DNA from: Typha latifolia
Taxonomy: Eukaryota > Streptophyta > Magnoliopsida > Poales > Typhaceae
Length of the DNA stretch: 64,000 bases
Assembly: GCA_019914945.1 (NCBI GenBank)
Contig: CM034103.1
Span: 6,138,001-6,202,000, forward strand
Direction: 5' to 3'
A program made the translations under genes and the position numbers. Of the stretch, positions 11,301 through 22,518 are shown one piece after another. Below the pieces are notes generated by a model. It ran no database searches. It was not told where the DNA came from and saw nothing but the letters and a program-made list of their open reading frames with translations. Numbering within the stretch: the first letter of the stretch is position 1; every line of letters begins with the position of its first letter.

Positions 11301-14300
11301 GCTGTTCATGTTAAAACTTCCAATCTTAACCAAGATTTTAGGATCCTTGTTTTAGGCAAAATATACAAGAAAAAAGTGGCTTTCATATGGCATTATTGAT
11401 ATATTTTGTAGTTGATTAGATTGTGATTAATTAGATATTTTGTTTTATTAAACTTCCAATCATAACTAAGATTTTGAGATCCTAGTTTTAGACCGAAAAA
11501 AGGGAAGAAAACGAGAATCACAAATATAAAGAAAATCTGACTCCCATGGCATTTTTACAGCAGTTTCCTTTCATAAATTTTTTAGTCAATTATGATTAAT
11601 TAGGTATTTTGTATTTCTTCCTTACTTTCCAGTGTTCTCATATATTTTCTCTTAGGGGCTTCTTTATTGTTTGGTCATTTCCTTTTTCTTTTTAAGTTAA
11701 TCTCGGATGGGTTCAGTAGAAAAGTCTTCTAAATTTCATCCTAGTGTTTAACATGATGGCTTTACAATCTAATACTTAGTATCATAGGTATACATACAAA
11801 CTAAGGAGTGTAAACAAATCGAGCTTGCTCGGTTCAAGAGGTAGAAAAGTTTAGCTCAGCTCGATAACTCGATGGGAGGATTTGGGGGCCGAGCATTGAT
11901 GAGGTGGCGAAAAAGGGAGAGGGCCAAGGGATGTTACAGAGAGGCCAGTAGCATTTCCAATTCCTTTTAGGGCTAGAGTATGAAGGTCCACCGTCTTCAT
12001 TTTGGCATCGTCGAAAGAAGCCCTCACCAGTGGCGGGGAGAGCTCGCCGGAGAGCAGAGTCTTCCTAGGTCTCTCACACCAGCGGCTAGAGTAGAACTCT
12101 CACAAAGTGGTGACTTCCATGACGATGAAGGTGATGATTGGAAACGTTGTTGTTGAACTCAACAAGTGCCAAAAGCCTAGGAGTCTCCATCCTTGACCGC
12201 ACTGGTCACGCACGCCAGCTTCTACTGCGGCACCGCAAAGGCCCAACCGGAACCCCAACGGAAGGAGAGAAGAGAAGACGCTCGATGATGACAAGAGCGG
12301 CTCCAATGTGAATGCTCGGTGTGGCTCTAGTGACCAGTGAGGATGCTCAGTGTGGCTTTGGTGACCTGTGAGGATGCTTGGTGAGGACGCGATCTAGGGC
12401 TACGAAATAAGAATTGAGAGAGAGAGGGCATCCCGCATCTGATATTATATATATATGCTATAGTATCGAGCCTAATCAAGCTGAGCTCGAGCGAGCTAGC
12501 TCCAACTTGGCTTGGCTCGATAATACATTTGAGCTTAAAAAATCAGCTCGGCTCATTTAGAGCTCGAGCCGGGCTCTCACCGAGCCGAGCCCACGGGCTT
12601 TTTTTGACAGCCCTAATACAAACATCATACTTAGTCAATTTCACATGTTATATTATACAGTCTAGATAATGCATTGTATGATGGTGAACATATTCCCTTA
12701 ATCCTTTATCTATTTTATTGATTGTTGTACTTATAGTCTTTGACAATCTTCAGCCAAAATCAGAAGGAACATAGTCAAAATACAATAATACCCATTTATG
12801 CATCTAATGTTGCGAATTATATGTTTCCTATGTTTCCTTGGGGGAATATGGGAAAGATCCCATTTGTTATTTCCAATGGCTTTTTACCAAATTCCTGTTT
12901 TTTTATGATTCCTATATTTTATTTCATAAAACTATGGAGGATATAACATGCCTAAAGTTAAATGTCTCCAAATTACTGGCAAATCCTGGTCAAAACCTGT
13001 GACATTCACTGATTGTTTGGTAAAGATCATTTTGTTCCTTTATTGCCATGTCCTCCACCAAAGTACACCAATGTCCCACCCTGTTCTGTATCTTATTGAG
13101 ATGTTTTCTAGTCACCACTCTTCCCAACTGTTCTTCTCTGACATTTATAATATTCAGCTAGTTCAAGAGATGAGACAAGATACTGCTAGTATAGTCTCGG
13201 ACTCTCAATGTGGAATAGTTGGTTACTGTATTCCTCATTTTTCTGCTTGACTCCTCAAACTGCCTATCAAAATTGAATGACCTGAGACCATTTCAAGATC
13301 AAAGTTAAATTAGTAATCGGAAGTTCAAACTTTAATATCCTAATTACACTTTACTTTCTAGTAATACCTTAAGGTATTCCAATCACCCTTAAACTTAAGT
13401 ATTCCAATTTGGTCAAATTTTCCATCGTACTTTAAATGTTTCTTTTTCAAATCAGTACCTATTTGAGTTCTATTTATGAACTACATATGCATTTCTCACG
13501 CACTTTTATAAGTTTGACGGATCCGTTCTTCTTTCATCTTTTAACTTGTGATGAACTCCTTGGGTCTTGGTCTATATGTTCTTAATTCTGAATCATTTTC
13601 AAAGCTGATTCCTGATCTGAGTTTAATCTTGTACCCCTAAGATTTTGTGCTTAAATTGGTTTTAGTATGAGTGAAAGAACCTGCAACAGAGTTTGACATT
13701 AAGGCACTGATACGAACCCTCTTTTGGTGCTATGGCTCTGATACCAGATTGTTACGATCTTGCACGGAACTTTAAGATAAGATCCCGAAATATCCCGCCG
13801 TTGGATCACTGTGAAATTTTGATATGTTGTAGGCCCGGAAAAGAGCTTTCCAACGAATCTAGTTTCAGGCGAATCGGAGTTGGGGATCTCGAGATATCGT
13901 TCGTTTAGTAGACGAACGTCGGGATACTCTGTTTTTGGATTCCGTGGATGAAGGCACGAAATCTGGGTAATGGTGGATTGTGGAGGGCCGGTGTTGATGG
14001 GGTGGCACCGGTGTAAAAGTGATGGTGGAAGGGTTATGGATGATGGAAAGGTTAGGGATAGCGATGGATAAATTGGAAGAAGGGGGAGAAGAGGGCCACT
14101 CCTAAGGGACTAGGGTGATTGGCCTGTCGAGGAGATTAGAAGCGGCGTCGCCGGGAGATTGAGGGAACGGGAGCGAAGAAGACGAAGGAGGCAAGGCAAA
14201 CTCAATTCTCAATATTCAATTCCTAATTTTGGTTGCCCTACACATACTTTTATAGGCTAACCAACAACTCAATCTTATCCTAAAACACAATCTTATCCTA

Positions 14301-17300
14301 AAACTCAATCTTATCCTAAAACTCAATCTTATCCTAAGGTAAATCCAAACTCGAGACGACGTCGGTGAAGTCCGAATCGTATCAATCCACCACGCTTCCG
14401 CAACCTTGTCCTCAAGGTTTGAAATTTGGGAAGCGATCCATGATGTCCGTCTCTAGCTCCCATGTAGACTCGTCGCAGGTTTGCCCACCCACTCAATCAG
14501 CACTTCGCCTCTAATCTGGATCCTTGGCGTCTTCTCCTACGACTTAGGACTCGAACCGGCTCATTGGAGCCATCTTCCTCCATTGGTTCGGGTAGGTCGA
14601 ACCCACTACATGGTTAGGCCCGATCTGGGCCTTCAATGCCGAGACATGGAAGACGGGATGTATCCCGGTTCCTTCAGTAGGTCCAATCGGTAAGCTACCG
14701 GACCGATTCGTTGTAGCACTCGGTACGGACCATAGTACTTGTATCCCAACTTTTGGTTCAAAATTGGCCTCAATGTGGATTGTCGATACGGTTGAGCTCG
14801 AACGAACACCAATTGATCCACCTCAAATTCTCGCTCACGTCCGCCTTTGTCATGCGTTTGCTTCATGCGGTTTTGTGTCAGTGGCTAGGTGAGTCTTGAG
14901 CCGTCTCAATGTTTCATCTCGATCGGCAAGCTCCAAGTCAAGCTCGGTCCTATCCGTCGCCGCGAGTCTATCGTAGGCACGCAAGACAGGGGAGTGCGCC
15001 CATAAACCGCCTCCGATTTGGCTCGTTGGCGATTTGACATTCACGCACATACTTCTTCACGTCCGTCTTCATCCCGGTCCAAGTACGCTTTTGGGCCAGC
15101 CGCTTGTAAGTACGTAATACCCTTTCATGACCTGCTATAGGAGTATCATGGAAGTGTGCCATCAATAGCCTCCGTAGCTCTTCGTTTCGGGGTACCTTGA
15201 TTCGCCCGTGCTCTAGTACTAACCCATTGCGCTCCTCGTGCTCGGGGTTGCTTGAGGGGTTCGCTCTCAACTCCTCCATGAGTCGGACCAGATCACTATC
15301 CTCTCGCACCGGCTCTTCGTAGATCTGAAAAGAAAGGAAAAGTGGGTGCCGAGAAAGAAGCGAGCTCCCTTTCTTTTGAAAGTTCAAGCGGCGGTTTACT
15401 TCCATCCAACAACACTCTCGACCATCTCTCCAAAAGGTCAATGTGAGGCTTATAAAATCAAAGGTCACGGGCCCCAAGCTCCGGCCATTGGGTCCCTAAA
15501 ACAATATCGGCACCTTGCAAGGCCAATGGATAAAGATCCAATGTGAAAGTTTGGCCTTGCACCTTCAATTCTGCACCTCCACAAATAGAATCTCGCTCGC
15601 AAGGTGGTGCCATCTCCAATCGTCACATCGAACCCTTTCCGTGGGTTCCGACTCGAGCCCAATCTTCCTAAGGAGCCTCATGTCAATGAAGTTGTGGGTG
15701 GACCCGGTGTCAATCAAGATTCTCACCGTGGTCTTCTTGACTACTCCGTTCACCCGCAATGTCTTTGGCGCCGCCGTCCCCGAATAGGCGTGGAGGGAGA
15801 TTTCAGCTATAACGTCCTCCACGTTTTGCTCCTCAACTTCTTCTCCTCGATGTCCAGCCACATCTGCGCTTTCAGCCGCAAGCTCATCCTCCGCTTCCTC
15901 CAATCCATCGATGAGCATCACCGATCCCATCGGTTTAGCACAACGATGCCCCGGTACAAACTTCTCATCACAACGGAAGCATAAGCCCTTGGCTCTTCTT
16001 TCTTCTACTTGGGCAGTGTGAGTGCTCGCCCGACCTCTAGGTGCGTACTTCACATCTTGGGATGGCTTCAAGGGTGCTCGAGAGGTATCAATGCCGTAGC
16101 AGCTCTTGGTACTCCGCTAGTGTTTCCCGCCGCTATGTTTGGTAGAGCTTGAGTGCGGCTTCCTTGGCTTGTCCAACTCGCTTCCAAGTGTATCTTCATG
16201 GCTCTATGCTTGTCTTCCATAAGCACCGCATCTTGGAAGGCCTCCTTTTAAGGTTCTAGGCCTTAAAGCCCTCACATCGGCTTGTATGTCACCCCGCAGC
16301 CCGGAGATGAAGGTGCCGCGAAGTTGCCGATCCGTCCATGGTGGATGACATCGGCTACTAATCCTCTCAAATTCTTCTTGGTATGACCCAACCGTGGTCT
16401 TCGAACCGTCTTTGAGAGGAGAGCATCAAAGTCTTCATAGCCCGATACTCCAAATCGCCGTGTGATATCGGCGCAAAATTCAGCCCAAGTTTCGATGGCC
16501 TCAATGGCATTGGCTGATCGAAACCAATGAAGCGCCGCATCCTCAAGGTGGAAGCTTGCAAGCGTCACCTTGTATTCTTCCGCCGTACCTTGGTATGCAA
16601 AGAATTGCTCCGCCCTATACAACCAATCAATTGGATCGCCACCTTTGAACTTGGGGAATTCGAGACGCACGACTTGTCCACGAATGCCGTTGTCTCGTTC
16701 CGGATCATGCCCAACTCCTTGTCTAACCGGCGGAGGATGCACCATGAAGGGTTGATGATCCCTCCTTCGGTTTAGATCAACTCGCCGTGGTTCCGATCGT
16801 ATCGGCCCGCCTATGGATCTTGATCTCCAATGTGGTCTCCATGGTGATTCGCTCGTCGGATGGGTTCACCCGCAACCGGTCCCGGTGTAACCATCCTTGC
16901 TTGCCTCTCGCCCATGGGTGGTGGTAGCAATGCTCTCTTGTGGTTGCAAAGGCCGAACCGGTGAGGATTGATTCAAGGGGGTGGACTCGCGTCGTGGGGT
17001 CGATGGTGCCTTCCCGTTAGACATTGCTTCCTTGGCGCCCGTAGTTCCCGCATCATCTCCATCATCATCCGGTGGTTGATGGCCATCTCGCTCCGAAATA
17101 GACCCCAACATGGATAGAACGCTAGGCTCTTCCGTATTCCGATTAGATCGGATGGTTCCGCGGTGGAAGTCCCCGCAATCGTCTCTTCCTCCTCTATTGG
17201 GAGAATCTCTTCTTCATCATCACGCCGTGCAGCCATGGATCTCGTGGTCGTCATTGGAAGCGCTTGTCCGAGGAACGGTGGCTCGATACCGCCTGATACG

Positions 17301-20300
17301 AACCCTCTTTTTGTGCTATGGCTCGATACCGCATTGTTACGATCTTGCACGGAACTTTAAGATAAGATCCCGAAATATCCCGCCGTTGGATCACCGTGAA
17401 ATTTTGATATGTTGTAGGCCCGGAAAAGAGCTTTCCAACGGATCTAGTTTCGGGCGAATCGGAGTTGGGGATCTCGAGATATCGTTCGTTTAGTAGACGA
17501 ACGTCAGGATACTTCTGTTTTTGGATTCCGTGGATGAAGGCACGAAATCCTGGGTAATGGTGGATTGTGGAGAGCCGGTGTTGATGGGGTGGCACCGGTG
17601 TAAAAGTGATGGTGGAAGGGTTATGGATGATGGAAAGGTTAGGGATAGCGATGGATAAATTGGAAGAAGGGGAGAAGAGGGCCACTCCTAAGGGACTAGG
17701 GTGATTGGCCCGTCGAGGGAGATTAGAAGCGGCGTCGCCGGGGAGATTGAGGGAACGGGAGCGAAGAAGACGAAGGAGGCAAGGCAAACTCAATTCTCAA
17801 TATTCAATTCCTAATTTTGGTTGCCCTACACATACTTTTATAGGCTAACCAACAACTCAATCTTATCCTAAAACACAATCTTATCCTAAAACTCAATCTT
17901 ATCCTAAAACACAATCTTATCCTAAAACTCAATCTTATCCTAAAACTCAATCTTATCCTAAGGTAAATCCAAACTCGAGACGACGTCGGTGAAGTCCGAA
18001 TCGTATCAGGCACTTATTATTATCTGACATCAACCTTAACTTACATGAATAAGGCACCAGTGCTCTTTGCTGTCATCATCCTCTCCTGATAAAAATTTAG
18101 AATCCAGGATAAACTGAAAAAGGAAAAGAAAGGCACTTAAAATTTTGGAGACTAAATTGTAATGACTAGTGAATTGGAACTTTTCCGACCATATTATACC
18201 TATAAAATTGCCAAAAGTAATTAAAAGTTTGTATTTGACATACTATAGCCATAAGTGAAGTTAATAGCACGGCTGCTAGTATGGTTTCATGGCCTCTTGA
18301 GGCTTTCATCCCATCTGATTATGGTACGATGGCTCCCTCATGCTTGTCCCTACTCGTGTACTATATAAACTACAAAATGAGTTTGGCTATTTCCAATGTG
18401 GGAATTTGGATCAGGTGATGTCCCTTAATGTGGGAATTTGGATATTTTCAATTTAAAGTATTGTTTCTGAATCAAGATTGAGGTTGAGGAAAGTTGGTTT
18501 TGAACCACTGAACTCAAGCCCATTGTTAGATCTACTCGAAAGTAATACAGAGGGACTTATGGCAGAATATGTCAATATGATCTTCAAGAATAAATTGATA
18601 AAAGCTTTGCCATGTGAAGCTCATCCTTGAGTTGTGGCAAAGGAATCCTTAATCTTCAACCCACTGACTTAATAGCTATAAAAGAACTCTCTGTAGCATC
18701 TTCCTAAAAAATTTAAATGAATCTCAATGAAACCTTCAATTCTAAGACCTTTTCATCATTTTCAACAAGTTCATGCTTCTGTTATTATGTTCCAAACTTC
18801 CCATAGTCTGGAAATCTCCAACAATTTTAACTTTTGCTTTATCCAGTTTGTCACTGTTTAGATTTTCTTGTTCAGTTTTTTGAGGATCTTGCCCTGTGTC
18901 ACAGGCAAGGCAATCTTTGTTAAAGCGAATTGTTTTGTATAGTTACTTCATATCATATAATATCTAAGTGACTGAAAAGCTGGCACTTCAAGTCTCTAAT
19001 TGAAATGCCCAAGTAATAAAGTTGCCCCCACATGCTTTTATGTCGTTGAAGCCACTTGTGCATTCCTCATCTCGAAGTTGAGCCGGGGTCTAGCATGGTC
19101 TCATAGTTTTTAGCTAAACTCGTGATTGGCATTAGCTCTCCTTAGGTCATCTTGTTTTTGCCCCTAAAGTTATTTTGGCACCAATTTTACACAAGTGAAA
19201 CTTGATTTGAACTAAAATTTTAAGACAATTAATCCAAATTTGATATGAATTAGCAAAAACATTTGAAAACTGTATAAGGTAGATCATGCATTTCTACCCT
19301 TCATAGGTCATGTTACATAGGTTTTTACAGATTTGATGTGAAGTCTTGGGTCATATTGGAGAAAATGATTTTTCCTAATCAGTTGTATTATGATAGAACA
19401 ATGGGCATAATCTTGAAATGTGTGCAATAACATCAATTGATTGTGTATCCGAAGGATGAAATATGTTTACGAGTTCTATTTCATAATTTTAGGTTCATAG
19501 TGCATTATGAAACCCCTATCAAGTTGCACTATATTGTGCCAGTCAAATTTCAAGGTATTGTGGGCAGCAGGCCATGTCATGGACTTTGATAATGAGACAA
19601 GAATTCTCAGTATCTTTCCTTAAATATCTTAAAAGGATACCAGAAATAGGGAAAAATATAATATTTGTTGGGTTAAATTGATTCAAGCTTCATAGGGTTG
19701 ACAAATCATCTAGGCCCATTCCTACTTTAACAACATCCATGATACTGTAAATTTTGGGAACATTTTAGGTCAGGCGTTATTTATCTTTTTCTGTAAGAGC
19801 CTTTTTGTAGAAACGGATACGCTGTCACTTCTTCCTCCTGTTTTTGCTGCTTGGCTCTTCCTCTGTTACATTCTCTGTACTCTCTTTCCGTTAAAAGTTA
19901 TTTTATCTTCTTTTCTTTCTCTATTTACTTGGAATTTTCCTCCAATCCCCCTTTTCTTTCTGTTGGAACCAAAAGCTTGAGGATGTACCTCATTGTTTTT
20001 GTTTCACTTTTACAATATCTATATTCATCCCCTAGTCCTTTCTTTTCTTCCGTTGGATGATTATCAAGGGTTTACTATTGCCCCTTTTTTCAGACACTGA
20101 AAATTTGTCTATTTTGAACGTATGTCCATTCCTTAAAGCCAGTTAAACCCTATTTTGTTGTAAAGAGGATGTGTGCTTCTCTTATCCTTATTGTGCTTAA
20201 TTTTCTGTAATGAGTTAGGTTCTTTTTGCACTGCTGCCTTTCTCTAATTTACAAGTTACCCTTCTTAGGGCTGGAATTGCTAATTTAGAATCAGCGACAT

Positions 20301-20577
20301 ATGCTTTATAGTTTTGGAAGTGAACAGTTACTGTCCTTTCAGGTATCAAAAGCGTCAGCATTTGGTAGATGTGACGGAGATCTTTAATCATCTGAGCAAG
20401 GAGAAGAAGCGGCGCCTCATCAAACTCATCAGTCTTGTTGTCCTCCTCTTTCTGTCTTTATTCTGGTAAATGGGTTGCGAATCTACCAGATTGTGTACGC
20501 TTAAGCAGGAGAATTTTAATTGTTCTGCCTTCTTTTATATCTATAGGATGATTTGGAGTGTGCTGGAGGATGACTGA
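5306..20577 (+). CDS. Cornichon family protein (ERV14-like ER cargo receptor), four coding exons
   Basis: Coding exons are 5306-5371, 7776-7957, 20343-20465 and 20547-20577. All three introns have GT...AG ends, and the exons join in frame to 133 residues, close to the usual cornichon length. The protein starts MVFVWLGAFF and ends SVLEDD. Hydrophobic segments lie near residues 3-22, 50-80 and 108-128. The family signature is clear: a D-Y-I-N-P-Y-D-S-A-S-R-I-N loop, VVLPEF, GHW, and YQKRQHLVDVTEIFN before the last membrane segment. Cornichon/ERV14 proteins load membrane cargo into COPII vessels leaving the ER. The start is the only Met before the first membrane segment. The gene converges on the ZFWD gene. 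Intron 2 is 12.4 kb and packed with repeats. Spliced coordinates are read by eye, without transcripts. Confidence 0.94.
5372..7775 (+). other. Cornichon intron 1
   Basis: A 2.4-kb intron with a GT donor and an AG acceptor after a T-rich tract. It contains direct repeat copy 2 (6337-6855). Apart from that I see no gene or bounded element. Confidence 0.85.
6337..6855 (+). repeat. Direct repeat copy 2, inside cornichon intron 1
   Basis: Same orientation as copy 1 at 4873-5255 and clearly diverged from it. It carries an additional CGGCCGTTTCGG-containing stretch near 6440-6460 and a GAGAGA tract near 6740-6762. Short open frames here are low-complexity and do not resemble a protein. Confidence 0.8.
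8951..9415. mobile_element. MITE-like element, GGAGCCCGTTTGGTT ends
   Basis: The left end GGAGCCCGTTTGGTT and right end AACCAAACAAGGCCCC are imperfect inverted repeats of a type common at plant MITE ends. The 465-bp interior is AT-rich and non-coding. A clean target duplication was not found, so the class (hAT or Harbinger) is open. Confidence 0.55.
11802..12615. mobile_element. Non-autonomous hAT-like element, 8-bp target duplication ATACAAAC
   Basis: The 814-bp element starts TAAGGAGTGTAAAC and ends TTTGACAGCCCTA. It is flanked by perfect 8-bp direct repeats ATACAAAC at 11794-11801 and 12616-12623. An 8-bp target duplication is the hallmark of the hAT superfamily. Subterminal regions are rich in GCTCG/CGAGC motifs in both orientations (for example near 11820-11870 and 12470-12590), which could serve as transposase binding sites. 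No transposase is encoded; the middle is a GC-rich filler. Confidence 0.85.
13708..14384 (-). repeat. 3' LTR of the deleted gypsy element, 677 bp
   Basis: TGATACG...CGTATCA ends; preceded by target copy GGCAC. It contains four copies of an 18-bp tandem unit around AATCTTATCCTAAAACTC at 14268-14337, against six in the other LTR, which explains most of the 38-bp length difference. It contains an exact reverse complement of the initiator-tRNA-Met primer site (GCTCTGATACCA) at 13735-13746. Confidence 0.93.
14633..15477 (-). pseudogene. Integrase remnant: HHCC zinc domain and C-terminal region
   Basis: The 15477-14968 reading frame holds the integrase N-terminal zinc domain. It reads L-L-M-A-H-F-H-D-T-P-I-A-G-H, then R-T-Y-K-R-L and W-T-G-M-K-T-D-V-K-K-Y-V-R-E-C, then Q-I-A-N where CQ.C is normal. 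Other frames at 15050-14633 hold a linker (residues E-L-A-D-R-D-E-T-L) and the C-terminal part with F-E-V-D-Q-L-V-F-V and Y-Y-G-P-Y-R-V-L-Q-R-I-G-P-V-A-Y-R-L, typical of plant gypsy integrases. The DDE core that should lie between is missing. Frames change, so it is not translatable as one protein. Confidence 0.88.
15478..17290 (-). pseudogene. gag-protease remnant of the gypsy element
   Basis: On the minus strand, 17290-16970 encodes a start region (M-T-T-T-R-S-M-A-A-R) and acidic linker. 16745-16272 encodes the retrotransposon gag domain (F-K-G-G-D-P-I-D-W-L-Y-R-A-E-Q-F-F and A-A-L-H-W-F). 16071-15565 encodes a CX2CX4HX4C zinc knuckle (C-F-R-C...G-H-R-C) and the aspartic protease active site I-D-T-G-S-T-H-N-F-I-D. 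The gag frame is broken between blocks. The sequence after the protease (T-F-D-F...F-W-R-D-G-R-E) runs within about 40 residues into the integrase remnant, marking the deletion that removed RT and RNase H. Confidence 0.9.
17294..18008 (-). repeat. 5' LTR of the deleted gypsy element, 715 bp
   Basis: Same ends as the other LTR; followed by target copy GGCAC. It has six 18-bp tandem units at 17855-17961. The motif next to its inner edge, GCTCGATACC at 17281-17290, and a copy inside the LTR near 17320-17330 are both one-base-deleted versions of the tRNA-Met primer complement. Confidence 0.93.
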
Positions 20578-20940
20578 GTAGACAGAGCTGCTGTGCTTCT
20601 GTTACTTCCATGCTTGTTTCATCTGTAGGTATGAATTCCATTACTTGCTGCTTGCTTCTACTGGACTACTAATTTGAAAACTCTCTCTTTATTGCAGGGC
20701 ATTTCCATCTGATCATTCAGCAACCGTCTAAAGTGGTCACACGAAGATCTACGTGGTTTGCCATCTCTGATTTCGCGACACCGCCCACATTGTAACATGA
20801 ACTGATGATGTTGCTCTTGTAATTTATTGGATTGTGCAGAAACTGAAAAGGGGCATCTCGTATCTTTTTCTGTCAATACATTGGCATTTTAAAATCATAT
20901 TTATATAAGCTGTGAAAGTTGTTTATTGAGCCTTGTAGAT
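20578..20940 (+). other. Cornichon 3' untranslated region with a likely intron
   Basis: After the TGA at 20575-20577 a GTATGA donor near 20629 and a TTATTGCAG acceptor ending at 20698 suggest a spliced 3' UTR intron of about 70 nt. The end of the transcript is not marked by a clear signal; it is placed near 20940 by the change to featureless AT-rich sequence. Confidence 0.45.
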
Positions 20941-22108
20941 CATTTAATTTCCTTCCAATGTGGGATGCGGGTTTCTTAGTACTGTATTTACCCTGTAATT
21001 TATAGATGATAAAGAAACTAATTAGCATGTTGCTGAATGATCATTACTACTCACCTCACAAAACTATGGTTGATGAAAATGTTCTATTCTCGACCAGGAT
21101 AACATCGCTGCGTCGTCCGACTCTGCTCATTTGATCCATCTATATGATCTTCGATTCCAAGACCTTCTCTACCTGCTCCTTGAACTCTTCTTCTTCATAG
21201 CTTTTGTGGGCTTGATTGTCTGAAAGGGCCATGCAACCTTATATTATTTGGTCGCAATTTTCTTAGACCCTTTTGGGACTCTTTCCTTCAAGCTTTGGGC
21301 TGGTCTTCTCTGCCGTTGTCTCTCCTTGCTTACTAGTTATTTTGGAGGCGTGCCTCTATCCAAGGCCACCCTTTGGCCAGTCGTTGATCACCTTCTAAGC
21401 GGAGCCTCATGTTTCCACACGAAATGCATTTGTTACACCAAATATCTATATGATTAACTGTCTTCAATTTAGCCATTGAAACTATGTACACTAAAAAATA
21501 AAATCCAAGTCATTATTTTAGGGTGTGCTGATGAGCCAGTGGTATGCCCTAGGTGCCTACTTTTACGGACTTAATCTTTTCGACCGGTTGACAGAAATAA
21601 TGTAGAAGAAAGAAAAGAAAAGAAAATTTTCAATAGCACTTCAAAGACGAGATTTCTTAATAAAGTTCTCACTTCTTTTCATTCACTAAAGTTTAGATAT
21701 CTTACAAGTAAAAAGTTCATATCTTTATATAAGCAAAACAAAATTTAGTTACTAAGTTTTATAGAAGGCTAATGATAAGAACAAGAGACTATCCCTTATC
21801 CTTATCTATCCGTCCAATGGATAAACCCAACGCTTGTCCAAATAAGCTCAAATCTAGCCTAATTACTATAATATCCTTCGAGTCAGGCTTTGCTATTGCA
21901 TAACTTAGACTTTTGAACTGCCATGGAACTTTAGTTTTGACCAAAATTTTAATGGAGTATCACACCACGCTCTACAATCCTTTGTCACTAGACTCATCTT
22001 ATGAATGCAATCTGAACATGAAAATATACAACAACTACAAAGTCTGTTTATCAACCTAAGAAGACTTGCAGTATCTACTTTGGACCATAATGGATAGCTA
22101 CTTGCCAA

Positions 22109-22276
22109 GTGTTCCTATAGAAACTCTCTATAGTTTTATTAGATGTAGCATAAATTCGCATTAAGGATCTACTCACCATCTCCTTCTATTCATGTGTTCC
22201 TGTAGAAACTCTCTATAGTTTTATTAGATGTAGCATAAATTCGCATTAAGGATCTACTCACCATCTCCTACTATTC
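22109..22276. repeat. Tandem duplication, two units of about 84 bp
   Basis: The units at 22109-22193 and 22194-22276 differ at only about two positions (CCTATAG/CCTGTAG and CCTTCTA/CCTACTA by eye), so the duplication is young. Non-coding. Confidence 0.9.
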
Positions 22277-22429
22277 ACAGTCTTACTCTAAAACTTGGAA
22301 ACATCAACAATGGACCTAAGAAAGAACATCTTATTGGAAATGACTAAATCATCCCACTTAAGTTTTATTCTTGTATAATATTTTTACAACACTCTTTGTT
22401 TTACTAAAATTAATAAAATAATATTTAAA

Positions 22430-22518
22430 TTTTAGAATGGAGATATTATGATGTTTAGTTATTATTCTAATAAAGAGTTGTATTTTAAAAAAAAATTATT
22501 CCTAAAATGAACAAGGTT
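22430..22518. mobile_element. Fragment of a Tourist-like MITE
   Basis: The segment ending in ATTATTCCTAAAATGAACAAGG parallels the right end of the MITE at 58859-59264, including the upstream ATGATGTTTAGTTATTATT block. The left end was not found. Confidence 0.5.

Larger units (their letters stand above)
13708..18008 (-). mobile_element. Internally deleted Ty3/gypsy retrotransposon in antisense within cornichon intron 2
   Basis: The two LTRs (13708-14384 and 17294-18008) begin TGATACGAACCC and end GAATCGTATCA. The element is flanked by perfect 5-bp duplications GGCAC at 13703-13707 and 18009-18013. On the minus strand the order is LTR, primer-binding-site-like motif, gag, CCHC knuckle, aspartic protease, integrase zinc domain, integrase C-terminal region, LTR. 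Reverse transcriptase, RNase H and the integrase catalytic core are absent, so it could only have moved with proteins supplied in trans, unless the losses came after insertion. The LTRs differ by roughly ten substitutions and some indels by eye, pointing to a fairly recent insertion. Confidence 0.93.
7958..20342 (+). other. Cornichon intron 2, 12.4 kb
   Basis: The donor is GTAAGT and the acceptor is the AG at 20341-20342 after a pyrimidine tract. Contents: a MITE-like element (8951-9415), a hAT-like element (11802-12615) and an internally deleted Ty3/gypsy element (13708-18008). The remaining stretches (7958-8950, 9416-11793, 12624-13702, 18014-20342) are AT-rich with no coding sequence or bounded element that I recognise. 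A 27-bp direct repeat near 9575-9675 flanks a G run and a telomere-like TTTAGGGTTAGGG. Confidence 0.85.

Noticed and set aside
14268..14337. 18-bp tandem units in the gypsy LTR as a possible independent satellite
   Set aside because: Present only within the LTR pair, with four and six units; part of the LTR.
17251..17793. 180-residue minus-strand frame
   Set aside because: Lies almost wholly in the 5' LTR of the gypsy element and has no recognised domain. An equivalent frame in the other LTR is broken.
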